A stretch of DNA of 64,000 bases from Chrysomallon squamiferum (taxonomy: Eukaryota > Mollusca > Gastropoda > Neomphalida > Peltospiridae): the NCBI GenBank assembly GCA_012295275.1, contig CM022671.1, positions 6,624,727-6,688,726 of the forward strand. Direction: 5' to 3'. Positions 28,831 to 40,465 of this stretch are shown in pieces. Every line of letters starts with the position of its first letter. The first letter of the stretch is position 1. The position numbers and the translations under genes were made by a program. The notes beneath the pieces were generated by a model. It ran no database searches, was not told where the DNA came from, and saw only the letters and a list, made by a program, of their open reading frames with translations.

Positions 28831-30643
28831 ATGTCTTCTTCAGGAAAGCCTAAGACCATCATCATAACATCCACGCAGAAAAAGCAAGCAATGTTGTCAA
28901 TTCCACAGTCAGTTACAATTTCTGTTCCACTGGCTGACAGATTGCCATTGGTTATGGACGAAGAGCAGCCCCGAAAACGACGGCGTTTAACAAATTTAAC
29001 GCCAGAAGAGAAAATGCTTCGAAGGTAATATTTTTTTATTTTTTATTTTACAATAAAATATTTGTTTTAACTTTAACTGGATGAGCTGATGTGGGCGTCA
29101 ACCAATATGTTTCACACAAATCATCAAATACCAAGATTCAAATGTTACTAAATTAAAAAGAAAGGGGAAAAAACAAAAACAAAACAACCTTTTTACTGGT
29201 CAAATATTTATTAATAATTTATATAGATGTTAATTTAAGCCAGGAATATTATTACATTGACAACAATAACAAAAAAACAACAACAAAAAAAAACAGCCAT
29301 CGTCACAACTACCACGAAATGACAACATGAATCTAGGTTTTTAATTTTTTTTGTAACCACCTGCTAATTATATTTATTTAATTATTAATAGCATTAAGGT
29401 AAAAACATATAATGGTTAAAAAATGTGCATGCTTTTTTTTTTCTTTTTTTTTTTTTTTATGGCAGTATTTTAGTTGATTTATTTCTACTTTTAAATTTTC
29501 TTTTTTTTTAAATTTATTTATTTATTAATTTAAAAAAAAAATTTGTATCAAATTCTTTTCTTTCTTTTTACCTTTATTTTCCTTATGCAAAATAATGAAT
29601 TTATCTTAAATCACTTAAACATACACTTCCAGAATTTTTTTTTTTTTACATATTTGTTTTGTTTTGTTTATTCCACCAGGAAGCTAAAGAACAGGGTTGC
29701 TGCACAGACAGCCAGAGACAGAAAGAAAGCACAGATGTCGGATTTGGAAATAAAATTGGCAGCCATGGAAGCGGAAAACAAAAAATTACAGCAGGAGAAC
29801 CTTGCACTTCGGACCCAGTCTGGAGCTCTCGCACAAGAAAACAGTGAACTGAAGAAACGTCTGAGTGGGGCGGTGTCTGGTGGTGTGTTGTCTGGTTGGA
29901 CAGAGTCTGAGTCACACAGGTCTGCAGCATCTGCTGTTCCTCTGCCGAAGGAACAGATTCAAGCTCTGTCTGCCTGGATAACGAAAATCACAGCCTTTGC
30001 CCTGACACTCAGGTATGTACAGTTTACTTGGGCCCATAGTCACGCTCTTTTAACTGATAGTCTGTTTTCTGTAAATTTCAGTTCTTTTTGCTTCTCTTGA
30101 AAAATAATGTTTGATTCAAAGTAGCATTCTGTTAAAATACTTTGATGTTAAAACTTAGTGCATTCCAAAGTTTAATATTAAAAAACAGTTTTAAAATTGG
30201 ACATTATTGAGATTTTTCAGTATTTCAAATTGATATTTTGAATTTAATATATCTCACCTCATTTGTCCAACACATTGACAGGTTTTTGTTTACAGAAATT
30301 AATGTTAATAATTTATTGTTTTGTGAAAAATAAATTTCAAATGCAAAATACCACGGTTGAAAATGTAAATCAAATTTAAAATAGTAAAAATAGGAAAATA
30401 GTTAAAAATCTTTGTTAGTAGTATTATAAAATGTTTTTATCTCTGCAATGTTTTGTTTTTACTTTCAGCCTGATGTACTGCTTGGGTTATTACAGCAACT
30501 CAGCAACGAAAGCATCAAACATAAGTCAGAAGAGGAAGCAGTCACAAGCACTCACACAAAATCTCTCCCCCACAGACAACAACTTCAATCTCAAGTGGTG
30601 GGGCCCACACCAACAGAGCTGGAATCCCTCAATGAACTTATAA
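28831..30643 (+). CDS. XBP1: XBP1u, the unspliced isoform with pausing tail
   Basis: Reading exons 28831-29024, 29680-30012 and 30469-30643 without IRE1 processing gives 702 bases, 233 residues plus stop. After the zipper comes a hydrophobic stretch (LSAWITKITAFALTL then SLMYCLGYY) at the place of the membrane-targeting HR2 region. The C-terminus reads LKWWGPHQQSWNPSMNL, resembling the vertebrate XBP1u translational arrest peptide (QWG.HQPSWKPLMN type). In vertebrates this pair brings the mRNA to the ER for IRE1; the same role is inferred here. The last segment overlaps XBP1s in another frame, so this stretch is dual coding. Confidence 0.85.
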
Positions 30644-31275
30644 AGTTTGATCACATCTACTTCAAGTCACCCTGTGTCACAGAGGATCCCTGTGTTGAGA
30701 AAAATAAAACAGAAATAAAGTCCAAAGATGAAATTGTTCATCATTCAGGTTCAGACGTTACTGCAGCTTCTGCAGTATCGGAGTTGGTGTCAAGTTTTCC
30801 AGTACATGATGTACCAAAAACAGCAGCACCAGAAATAACAGCAGAGTTTCCAGTGCAAGAAACAATACCTTCTTTTCCCGTACCAGAGATTGCTGTACAT
30901 GATTTAGATGACCTTTCTGAAAACCTGCAGCTTCTGGATGAGCTGGAAGATTTGTTTCAACAGAGGGATCTGCTGGGTGACAGCCCTGGCACAGACTTTA
31001 TTTCACAGGAAGTACTGGCACAAGAAGCAAGTAAACCTTCAACAGGGAAAAAACGAAAACATTCACTATCTTCTGACAGTGCATACTCCTCTGACATTGA
31101 TGTTGTGGATCTGACAAGTGACGTCAGTTCTCCGTTTCAGTCTTCAGAACTTAGTTCTCCATATCAATCTCAAGACGTCACTGATGTCAACTCTCCACTC
31201 AGTGACATTTCTTCACCTCTGAGTGACGAAGCTTGGGAAGAGGGTTTCATGGATTTGTTTCCTGCTTTGGTCTAA
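28831..31275 (+). CDS. XBP1: X-box binding protein 1, spliced form XBP1s (bZIP UPR activator)
   Basis: bZIP transcription factor of the IRE1 branch of the unfolded protein response. Nuclear exons: 28831-29024, 29680-30012, 30469-31275. Removing the IRE1 intron 29925-29944 gives 1314 bases, 437 residues plus stop. The basic region reads KLKNRVAAQTARDRKKAQM, followed by a leucine zipper through ENSELKKRL. After the IRE1 junction the frame reads SAEGTDSSS..., then PDVLLGLLQQL, LESLNELIKFDHIY and the C-terminal activation motif EEGFMDLFPALV, all matching the plan of vertebrate XBP1s (for example the NELIRFDHIY stretch). Without IRE1 splicing translation stops at 30643 (XBP1u, 233 residues). Upstream ATGs and an ERSE-like element suggest extra control. 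THOC5 lies head to head. Confidence 0.97.
29917..29954 (+). promoter_or_regulatory. IRE1 processing site: twin hairpins and 20-nt cytoplasmic intron
   Basis: Hairpin 1 (29917-29933): stem CAGGT/ATCTG with the 7-base loop CTGCAGC. Hairpin 2 (29936-29954): perfect 6-bp stem GTTCCT/AGGAAC with the 7-base loop CTGCCGA. Both loops fit the IRE1 consensus CNG|CNGN. Cuts after 29924 and 29944 remove 20 bases and shift the frame by 2, as the 26-base vertebrate and 23-base insect/nematode introns do. The joined frame stays open for the rest of the gene. Confidence 0.92.
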
Positions 31276-31478
31276 CTGGTGTTCAAAATCAAAATTCTTA
31301 CACAGATTTATTGTGTAGCTCAGCATCAGGGTTTAAAGAGTAACTCGAGTTTATAAAGTAATGTGTTCATCTGTATTTATTATACATGTATCATGCAGTT
31401 GTCATTGTTGGAGGAGGATGTGTACATAAACTGATGTAAAATGTGATCACATGCTTCAAGATTAGATGTTTTCTGTGA

Positions 31479-31484
31479 AATAAA
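31479..31484 (+). terminator. Probable XBP1 polyadenylation signal
   Basis: AATAAA about 200 bases after the XBP1s stop. A second AATAAA-like signal occurs near 31551. Confidence 0.5.
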
Positions 31485-31499
31485 TGTCTTAGTAGCCGA

Positions 31500-32239
31500 A
31501 CATGGTTTTTGACTTTTATTTTGGGATTGGGGGAATGACTCAAAATGCTGTAAATAAAAGGAAGTATATTTAAAAATTAAAATCTTTTATTTCTGTGTTA
31601 ACGTATGCTTAGTTGATTATAGAAAAATGTTTGTTAATTGGGTTTGTTGTAACAGGTGTATTTAATGTATGCATTTAATTAATTGCAATGGGAAATGGTA
31701 CAACAGCTGTGAAAACAACCATCTCAATAAATAAGTCTCCACAGGTCACTTTTAACTACACATCAAACAGTAGTTAAATCTGAGTATTCTGATGAAAAAC
31801 AAGATTTGCAGTAATAAAATGTTAATATTTAGATACAGATAAAATGTTGATACTTAAAGACAGATGTATTGGTGATATTAGCTATAGTGGTATAATTTAT
31901 AAAACTTCTCCTTTGGTTGAAAGATGTAACAATTCAATTAGTTATTGAGCTGGGCAGTTTTCTAAAGAATTGAAGATAATGGGAGATACACAATTCTTTG
32001 ATGTCTTGAAGAATCTCATTTTTCTGTAATATTTTTACACTTGCTAGGGGCAATAAAAACTGCAGTTAAGAAAGCAACATGAGTTTACTAAAATCAATCG
32101 AGAGTTGATTACAGAGAGTTAAGTTTAGGAAAATCAACAAAGCATTGTTCTAGTTTTCTGTGAATATTTTGAGCTAAACAAATAAGATTCTTTATTCATC
32201 TCAGATATTTTTAAAATTCAATGCCAAATAGCATTAAGG

Positions 32240-32292
<53 letters not shown>

Positions 32293-33625
32293 CTAAAACA
32301 AAATAAAAAAATTCTACTGCAGCTTAAATGCTTGTAAATCTGAAAAAACCCACAAAACCCCCACAAAAACCCCAAAACACACAAAACAAAACAAAAATAA
32401 AACAAAAATAATAATAATAAAATAAATAAAAATACATTGAAAGTTAAAAATAATAATGATAAAATAAAAATAATTATAAAAGAATCAATAATAATAAGAA
32501 GAAGAAGAAGAAGAATGGAGAAGAAAAAAGAAAGACAGAAAGAAAGAAAGAGAAAGAAGGACGTGATAGTACCTGCACCCATTATTTCTTTGCCTGGGTG
32601 ATGCATCAGAAAACTTCGCGAGACATGATTCCTCTCTCACACACATGGAGGCACTGATGCGCACATCAAGTAAAAAAAACACAAAAAATTTAAATAATGC
32701 AGAGGAATAAATGATTCATATTAAATTAATGAGTATATAAATTATATACTTTCTCGTTGTCTACAAACATCGAAAACAAATTGAGAGATTACAGATAAAT
32801 TATTGATAGTATATTGATGATAATGATGATGGATGATGAAAGTGAGAGATAGAGAGAAACTGAAAACAGATTCGGAACTTGGGTATTATTTTTTTTTTTT
32901 AAATTATATTTATGGTTCTAGATTTTTTTTTTCTTTGCCTATACAGCTTATACTTTGTACTGTTAGGCGCTCCTCTTAGTCAGAAAATAAACAACGAAGA
33001 ATATAAGCAAATAGGAAAAAGAACCAGTCTATTAAAACTTGTAAACAATGTCGACATTCAACAGGTGTGCTTGTTTATAACTACTAAAATTATGTTATTA
33101 TTTATTATCAAATTACTTACAAGTATTAAGTGTCCATTTACAATTTAATTTGCCAGAATTATATATTTGAAAGTATATTTATGTACCTAATATTTTATAT
33201 TTAATTAGATGTACATATGTTCAGCAAAGTAGCCGATACGGCGATAGGTTCTTGTAACTTTAGTGTAAGGTGTTAAATAGTACAGTTATCTACATGATAC
33301 ACAGATAAAATACACGTCACACACACACACACACACACACACACAGTGACACACACACGGAGGCAAAGACGCAAACAAACTTGGAAATACCACTACCTTA
33401 AATAAGCAAACAAATAACCTTTGAAGTGAAAATAATACTATTACTATTACTGTATTAGGAATGAAAAATTAAATTTCTTAGTATGTAAAAAAAAAAAAAA
33501 AAAAAAATTAAGCAGCACTATTTGTTATTAATATTGCAGGTTGTTATTATAGGATGGTAAGAAAAGGAAAAGTTGGAGTGTGATGTGTGTTTTGAGATGA
33601 CCCACTTTTCTTTAAAAGAACTGCC
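31500..33625. other. Intergenic DNA between XBP1 and the SAM-PDZ gene
   Basis: No supported gene. It includes a CA microsatellite (32242-32290), an A-rich stretch with GAA/AAG repeats (32380-32560) and another CA tract (33319-33346). The end of this stretch should hold the promoter and 5' UTR of the SAM-PDZ gene, but no clear element was recognised. Confidence 0.6.
32242..32290. repeat. (CA)n microsatellite
   Basis: A CA tract of about 49 bases in intergenic DNA. Valine/cysteine-rich open frames across it are artefacts. Confidence 0.95.
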
Positions 33626-36429
33626 ATGGCAGAACAACTCAACACCTCAGAGATAGGTAATGATATACACGTGTATATATGTATATGTGTGTGTATGTGT
33701 GTATGTAAGTATATGTATATATTTATATATATATGTTTGCATGTGTGTATATATATATATATGAATGTTCGTTTGTATATATATATATAAACAAACATTC
33801 ATATATTTAACACAACATATATTAGATGCATATTTAATATATATATATATACACACATACACACATCTCTGTACATAGGAATAAATGGTACAATGGCCAT
33901 TGTTTAAAAATATAGTTTAAACTATCATCTATATATACATGTTAGATATATATTTACTTCAAAGTATATCAGATACATATTTTGATACAGTGTATATTAC
34001 ATATATATTTAATACAACGTATATTAGATGTATATTTAATATGTATATCAGATACATGTTTTTATACAGCACATATTAGATGTATATTTAATATATATAG
34101 ATATAGGCATACATATCTGTACATATGAATAAATGGGGCAAGGAGTTTTGTTTAAAACTGTAATTTAAACTGTCTTCTTCAAAGCCATATTTGTACAATA
34201 TTTGTCATGGTTAAATTCATACTGTATTGAATATTTCTGGTTAAATTGACTGTGTACAACATTTACTTCCTGGTTTGCTAATTCACACTGTACTCATTTT
34301 TAAAACAATGTCTGTGTAAAAGGAAGTGAATGTGACCTGCAGTTATCACTGCAAAATTTTATTAAATGATACTTTTTTGAAAGATGAGCATGTTTCTCTA
34401 TTATAAAACTTTAACAACAAAATGAGAATTTTTAGAAATTATTATTTTGTTTTGTGTTTTCATGACATTTCATCACTTTGCAGTTATTTCACTATTTTTT
34501 TAATTTTGTGTGATTAATTAAAAAATTTATATTATAAAAAGCATGGTATAATTGTTTTTATTTTATCCTTTGATGTTTAGCGAACATATATTGTGAAATA
34601 TGCAAGTTAATGATTATTCCACTTTAAAGATGTAATAAAAATTTGTGTTTTAATTTTTTAATTATTTGTTTTTAGCTGAAGAAAACATTCCAAATAATTT
34701 ATTTGACAAACCAGTAAGTAATGATTTTTATTATTAACTTTTTTAAAATATTATTATTATTATTTTTATTATTATTATTATTTTTATTATTATTATTATT
34801 ATTGTTATTGTTATTGTTATTGTTATTGTTATTGTTGTTGTAGTTGTTGTTCTTGCTGCTGTTATTATTAGTGGTGGTGTCATTCTTATTATTCTTTTTC
34901 TTATTCTTCTTCTTATTATTATAAGTATTAAAATAATTTTAATGAGGTATTTAAATAAAAAAATATTTTTTTTAAAGATCCAATGAAATATGCTAATCAT
35001 AAGTGTTTGCTAATTAAAATTTGTTTTTGAATACAGGTAGAACTTTGGTCAACTCCTGATGTGATAAAGTGGCTGCAAAGAAATAATCTGCACAAATTTA
35101 GTTTTCTACTTAACAGTGAGTGTTACACTCATTTTAGTTTTTCTATTTTTAATTTTTAATTACGTTCCACTTTGTTTTAACTTTGTACAAAAATCTGGAG
35201 AATACATTTTAAATATTTTCACATGCTAAATGATGAAACTGACAACAGATGATGTTATATTGGTTTTTGCTATGGTCATGCACATGTGTGTGTGGGTGTA
35301 TGTGTTTACATATTATACTGCTCATATTTTCAGGACTTGAAATAACTGGGAAAGATTTGGTTGATTTGAAGCTAGAATTTCTTGGTAAATATTTTAAAAT
35401 GTTTTATGATAATTTATGTTCTGTTGAGAATCATTTGTAACGAACAATTTATTTCACTGTAGCTTATATCTTACACAAGCAGGCAAATACACTGTATATA
35501 AAATGTATTATATATATATATATGTTTATGCTGATATATTACATGTTTATTACATGTATATATAGCACAATATATACAAGATACATGTTGTGTTATAGTA
35601 TATATTAGATGTATATTTAATACAGTCTATATTAGATGTATATTTAATACAGTGTATATTAGATGTATATTTAATACAGAGTATATTAGATGTATATTTA
35701 ATACAGTGTATATTAGATACATATTTAATACAATGTATATTAGATGTATATTTAATACAGTGTATATTTAATAGAATGTATAAAAAATGTATATTTAATA
35801 CAGTGTATATTGAATGTATATTTAATACAGTGTATATAAGATGTATATTTAATACAGTTTTATAAGATGTATATTTAATACAGTGTATATAAGATGTATA
35901 TTTAATACAGTGTTGTAGGATGTGTATCTAATGTATTTCAGATGACACCAGTGTGTCAACTGAAGACAGAGAGTTGTTTCTCTCTGAGTTGTATGATCTG
36001 ATCAAACCTCACTGTGACAATATGGCTGACATGAAAAAGGGACAGAATCTGAAAAGTTCATGGGAGCAGGGAAAATACCTGGCAGCCATTCAAGTATCTC
36101 AAAAACAGCGAGCTCGGAGTAAATCTTCCTCTGTTCTCCTTTGTTCTGACGTCTGCTCGTCGCCAAAACTGAGGTCAAGGTCAGAGTGAATTTAAATTAT
36201 TTAAAAATTGATTTGTTCTTAATTGTAAACCGTGTCACAGTTTTATATCTGAAAATAATTGATAAATATACCATCAGAATGTTATAAATTTTTCTCAGAA
36301 TGTTATAATTTACTTAGGCTGTGCATAATGAACATAAAGTTGTATGGACATTTTATGGTTTGCAGAAAGCAGCAAAATTTTAATTTCTTTAAGTTGTTAT
36401 AAACAATCATACTTTGAAATGTAAAACTA

Positions 36430-36490
<61 letters not shown>

Positions 36491-37049
36491 TGCACAGACA
36501 TACTTAAAAACACACACACACACTAACACAATGAGAGGCTCATTAATGTTTGGTAACATACAAAATAACAAAAAAAATAAAATAAAAAATACATACACAC
36601 ACAAAACAACGCCCAGAAAACATATAAATTATGATGATAATAATCAATAAAATAATGGTGTTGATAATAGGAATATAAGCAATTGTAGTTGTTCTATTTT
36701 TCAGAAGGAGTTCTTTGTTTGAGACTCTCACATCTCTAGGTACTAGGAATATCCAGTGTGTACAGATAACACAGTCAGAAACTGGTTTTGGTTTTACATG
36801 TTGTCTATCCAGTAAAGAACTCATCAGTGTTATAGAGGCCAGCAGCTCCAGTGTTTTGAAGAAAGGAGATGTGTAAATATCTAACACCATTTTAAACTCA
36901 ACGATCCTTGTACAAAACTGGAATTTAGAATTTAGAATTTGTCAGATGTTTTGAATGTATGGAGCATTAAAACTACTATTGATTGTCAAGTTATTATATA
37001 GTCCATGTTTATTTAATTTTATTTATTTTAAATTTAAATTTCTTTTTTA

Positions 37050-37109
<60 letters not shown>

Positions 37110-40052
37110 TGTTGTTGAGTTGGTTGTTATTTTTAAATTTAATTTACCTTGTTTTTGTAATTTTGTTTTCAGAATACTTGAGATGAATGGAATCTTGTTA
37201 ACAAGGGGAGATAACTCAGTGGAGATTATAGTGGACAGAATGATGAGGAATTCGCAAAATCTTCAGCTGGTTTTTCTAAGACAAACAACAAAGTAAGTTA
37301 GTTTAACAAAAGATGTAAGTTACTGTTCAGAACAAAGTAAGTTCGTATTATCAAAAAAGTATGTTTGTCTTATGTTTCCCGTTCCAATCTGGTGCTCATC
37401 ACTGCTTCTCAGTTTTTGTACAATCCTGCCCAGATGAAAACAAGCAAATGTAAGACCCTTTTCAAGTAACTGATGGTTTGAGTTTATTTTCGTTTATTAT
37501 TATTATTATTATTATTATTTAATAATTTTTTAAATATTTTTTTTACTGAAATACAATTTATTTTTAATTCACTTCAGACATAAATACTTACTATCTAAAA
37601 CGTTAGTTTGGTGTTAAAACTAACATTTTGTGTTTCATTTCAGTGCTGCTGGAAAACAAGCTGAAGATGAAAACATTTCTCAGGACGTAAGTTGCTATTT
37701 TCATCTGAAATGTTCACAGAGTAAATAAATGCACACAAATAAAATAATTTACATTGTGAAATAAAACAAAAAACATATTTATACATAGGTTAATTGCTTA
37801 CACTAGATGATAAACAGATCAAAAAAAAACTAACATTCAGGTCTGGAAGCTTAATTTGAAGACATATCTTTTGTAGTCTGTGTGTGGACATTGTTGATGA
37901 TGTTGAGTGTCAGTGAATGTGTTTATTAACTACAGCAGGTTGGTTTAGTTTGGACAAGCAGTAATCCACTGTTTAGTCGCCTGTGTTATTGTTTACTGAC
38001 ACAGTGTAATTACTTGTGATTGTAATAACCTTTTAATAATGATTAAAAAAAAATCTGTTTCTTTTTTCATTTATTATACATAGATGCAAACAGAAAATAA
38101 ATAAATAGAATTAAATGGTTTTTTTAAGCATGCACACAAACACACACACACATGTGTGTGTGCATATGCACACATGCAAACATGTACATAAACATACACA
38201 CAAATTAATGTGTATTTACAATAAATGCACATGGATATCAACTATATGTAGCATTTAGAATATAGTTTTTATAGTAAAAGATTTTTTCAAAATAATGAAA
38301 ATATTACTTACAACAATTACATGTAAAATTTTAATATTTATGTATGGATATTTTTAATTCATATTTTACATGAAATGCAGCATCACTGCTCGGCAGACAT
38401 AAAATGGAAACAGTTGCGAGATTTGCTGCACAAGATGAAGTCAGAACCAGTGGACACGAGCAGACTTCTCTCAGAAATACCTCAACAACAAATCAGTGAG
38501 ATGAGGACAAAATACACCCAGCAGGTCTAAAACTTTTTAATTAAATCTGGTGAAAAATGCACTTAATAGATAGTTTACTACTTAAATTAGTTTATTTGTT
38601 TTGTATTTCAGGATATTCATATGTAAAATATACGTCATTTTGGAAATTATTGAACTAAACTGTGGTAAAAATAGTTTCTATCCTTTTCTTTTCATCTTTT
38701 ATTATGTTTGGTTGTTTTTTTGGGTCTCAGATATAAAAATATAAAAATTATTTAAAAATTTGTTCCAGGCTGATGTTGAAGAACTGAAGGAAGAGGTTAA
38801 AGAAAAACAAACAACAATAAACAAACTACAGAACAGTCTCACACTGAAGGTTTGTCCCATTGTGATGTCATGCTAAGAAAGTGCAACATTATTTATTAGG
38901 AAAATAGTATCTGCATGAAAAGATAACTCTGTTAGGTATAATAGATGAGTAAATTATAAATGAAATTTTATTAGAGTTTAAAAAAAAAAAAGTTCATCTT
39001 CAGCACAACATCAACCAGACAAAACGTAGACAGAAATTAAGAAAAAATTGTTTCAACTAAACAAATATCATTTAATAATTTATATTATGAGGTTAAAATT
39101 TATTTACTTTAGAATCGAGAGTTAAGAGAAGTTGAGATGCAGCGAGATTCAGCTTTGGGCAGACTGCACAGTCCAGGTTTTTACAGATTTATTTTAAATT
39201 GCTGATAGTTTAATCTTTGGTTACAAGAAAACATCAAGTAAGCTGGGTCTGGAAGTGGAAAAAACTTTCATATTTCTGGTTTATGAATGTCGTGCTTTCT
39301 TGTATTATAATTATGATGTTTATTTGATGCTTAATAACTGTCAATATTGAGAAAAACTTGGTGTCATTTACTTATTTAATTAATTAAATTAGTAAATAAA
39401 ACTAAACATTTTTCTTTAATTTAATATGATGTATTTATAAAGAAAGGTTAGTAGAATGTTCAGATGAATTCATGAACAGGGTGATGATTGTAAGCATTAT
39501 TTGTAATCTGCAAGTTTTGTAGTGTGTATGAACAGAGTAAATTTTGAAACATTTTGTCAGTTGAAATGTTTTTGTTTTCTACAGCAAACAAAAATAACAA
39601 GACATGTCCTGACCTCTACAAACCATTGTGGGAGCATTTTGAATCTGACAAAGTCTCAAAGGTACTCATCTTTTCATTTATTTTTACAATCTGTTGTTAA
39701 TTAAAATTTTAAAATCTATGTAAATGCATGTTTTCTTTTTTTTCTAACATTTCTAGAAAGTAATACAAGACATTGTTAATTATAAATTTAAATAAAAATT
39801 CAGGGTATAATTAAAAATAAACATTAGTATTGTATACAAAATTATGATGAAAATTATTAATTTAAACAAATTCAGGGAGACATACTGAAGTCACTGAAAG
39901 AATTAATGATTGAAGCTGGGCAGCAGAAATCTTATTTTGATCATCTACTTTCCACCGTCATTCAGAGAGCACCAGAGCTCCTAGAAGAGGTGGATGCTAA
40001 CTTCCAGGATCTGTCAAGGAGTGGTGCTTTGCATGAGGAGGAATTTTGTTAA
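33626..40052 (+). CDS. SAM and PDZ domain coiled-coil protein, family not recognised
   Basis: Thirteen exons join in one frame: 33626-33656, 34676-34713, 35037-35115, 35334-35384, 35942-36173 (or 36179), 36705-36872, 37173-37292, 37644-37686, 38381-38524, 38769-38849, 39113-39176, 39585-39661, 39876-40052; 434 or 436 residues. Residues ~24-90 look like a SAM domain (VELWSTPDVIKWLQ, LEITGKDLVDL, DRELFLSELYDLI). Residues ~155-240 look like PDZ (ITQSETGFGFTCCL, VLKKGDVILEMNGILL, LQLVFLRQT). A charged coiled-coil segment follows (ADVEELKEEVKEKQTTINKLQ, NRELREVEMQRD), and the tail ends GALHEEEFC. Two competing donors lie 6 bases apart at the end of exon 5. The domain order suggests a cytoplasmic scaffold; no orthologue was recognised and no enzyme motif is seen. 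The first exon is short and its start is the least certain part. Confidence 0.82.
34748..34920. repeat. (TTA)n/(TTATTG)n repeat tract
   Basis: Runs of TTA and TTG trinucleotides in intron 2 of the SAM-PDZ gene, starting about 35 bases after the donor. Confidence 0.9.
35580..35935. repeat. Minisatellite of about 27 bp in the SAM-PDZ gene
   Basis: The phrase gatgtatatttaatacagtg recurs about a dozen times with small changes, ending just before the acceptor at 35940-35941. Related phrases (ttagatgtatatttaat) also occur in intron 1 at about 33790-34100. Confidence 0.85.
36431..36490. repeat. (CT)n(CA)n compound microsatellite
   Basis: A CT tract passes directly into a CA tract in intron 5 of the SAM-PDZ gene. 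The compound motif followed by gagaggctcattaatgtttggtaacatacaaa also occurs at 43858-44010 in copy A of the array, so a longer element may be shared. Confidence 0.85.
37059..37109. repeat. (TTA)n microsatellite
   Basis: A TTA tract of about 50 bases in the intron that splits the PDZ domain, about 60 bases before the acceptor. Confidence 0.9.
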
Positions 40053-40434
40053 TAACAAAGTTTTGATTTGTGTTCTACAGGGTAAAACAAGCTCAAAGAG
40101 AAAATTACTATTATTATTATTATTATTATATCAGTTTTTATGATTGATATTATTTATTATGTATAAAAATATTTAAAAAACCCAGGGTAATGTATATTTA
40201 AAATAATGCAAGTTGATTTACACAATATTTATTTTGTTCAACAGTCATAAGATGTGTATAAAGACTTTTTCTAACAGATATATAGTGAAATGTGAACACT
40301 GACAATTACATAAGTGGAATGAAAGGTTTAAATTTTATTTATGACCTATAAATGTACGTATCAAAATTTGCTAAATATCAACATTTTTATGAATCATAGT
40401 CTTCATATAAAAGTGATGTTCAGTTTTAAAATAA

Positions 40435-40465
<31 letters not shown>

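Noticed and set aside
33547-33862. Open frames rich in Tyr, Ile and His across 33547-33862 (- strand)
   Set aside because: They translate TA/GT/CA repeat DNA and overlap the first exon of the SAM-PDZ gene on the other strand.
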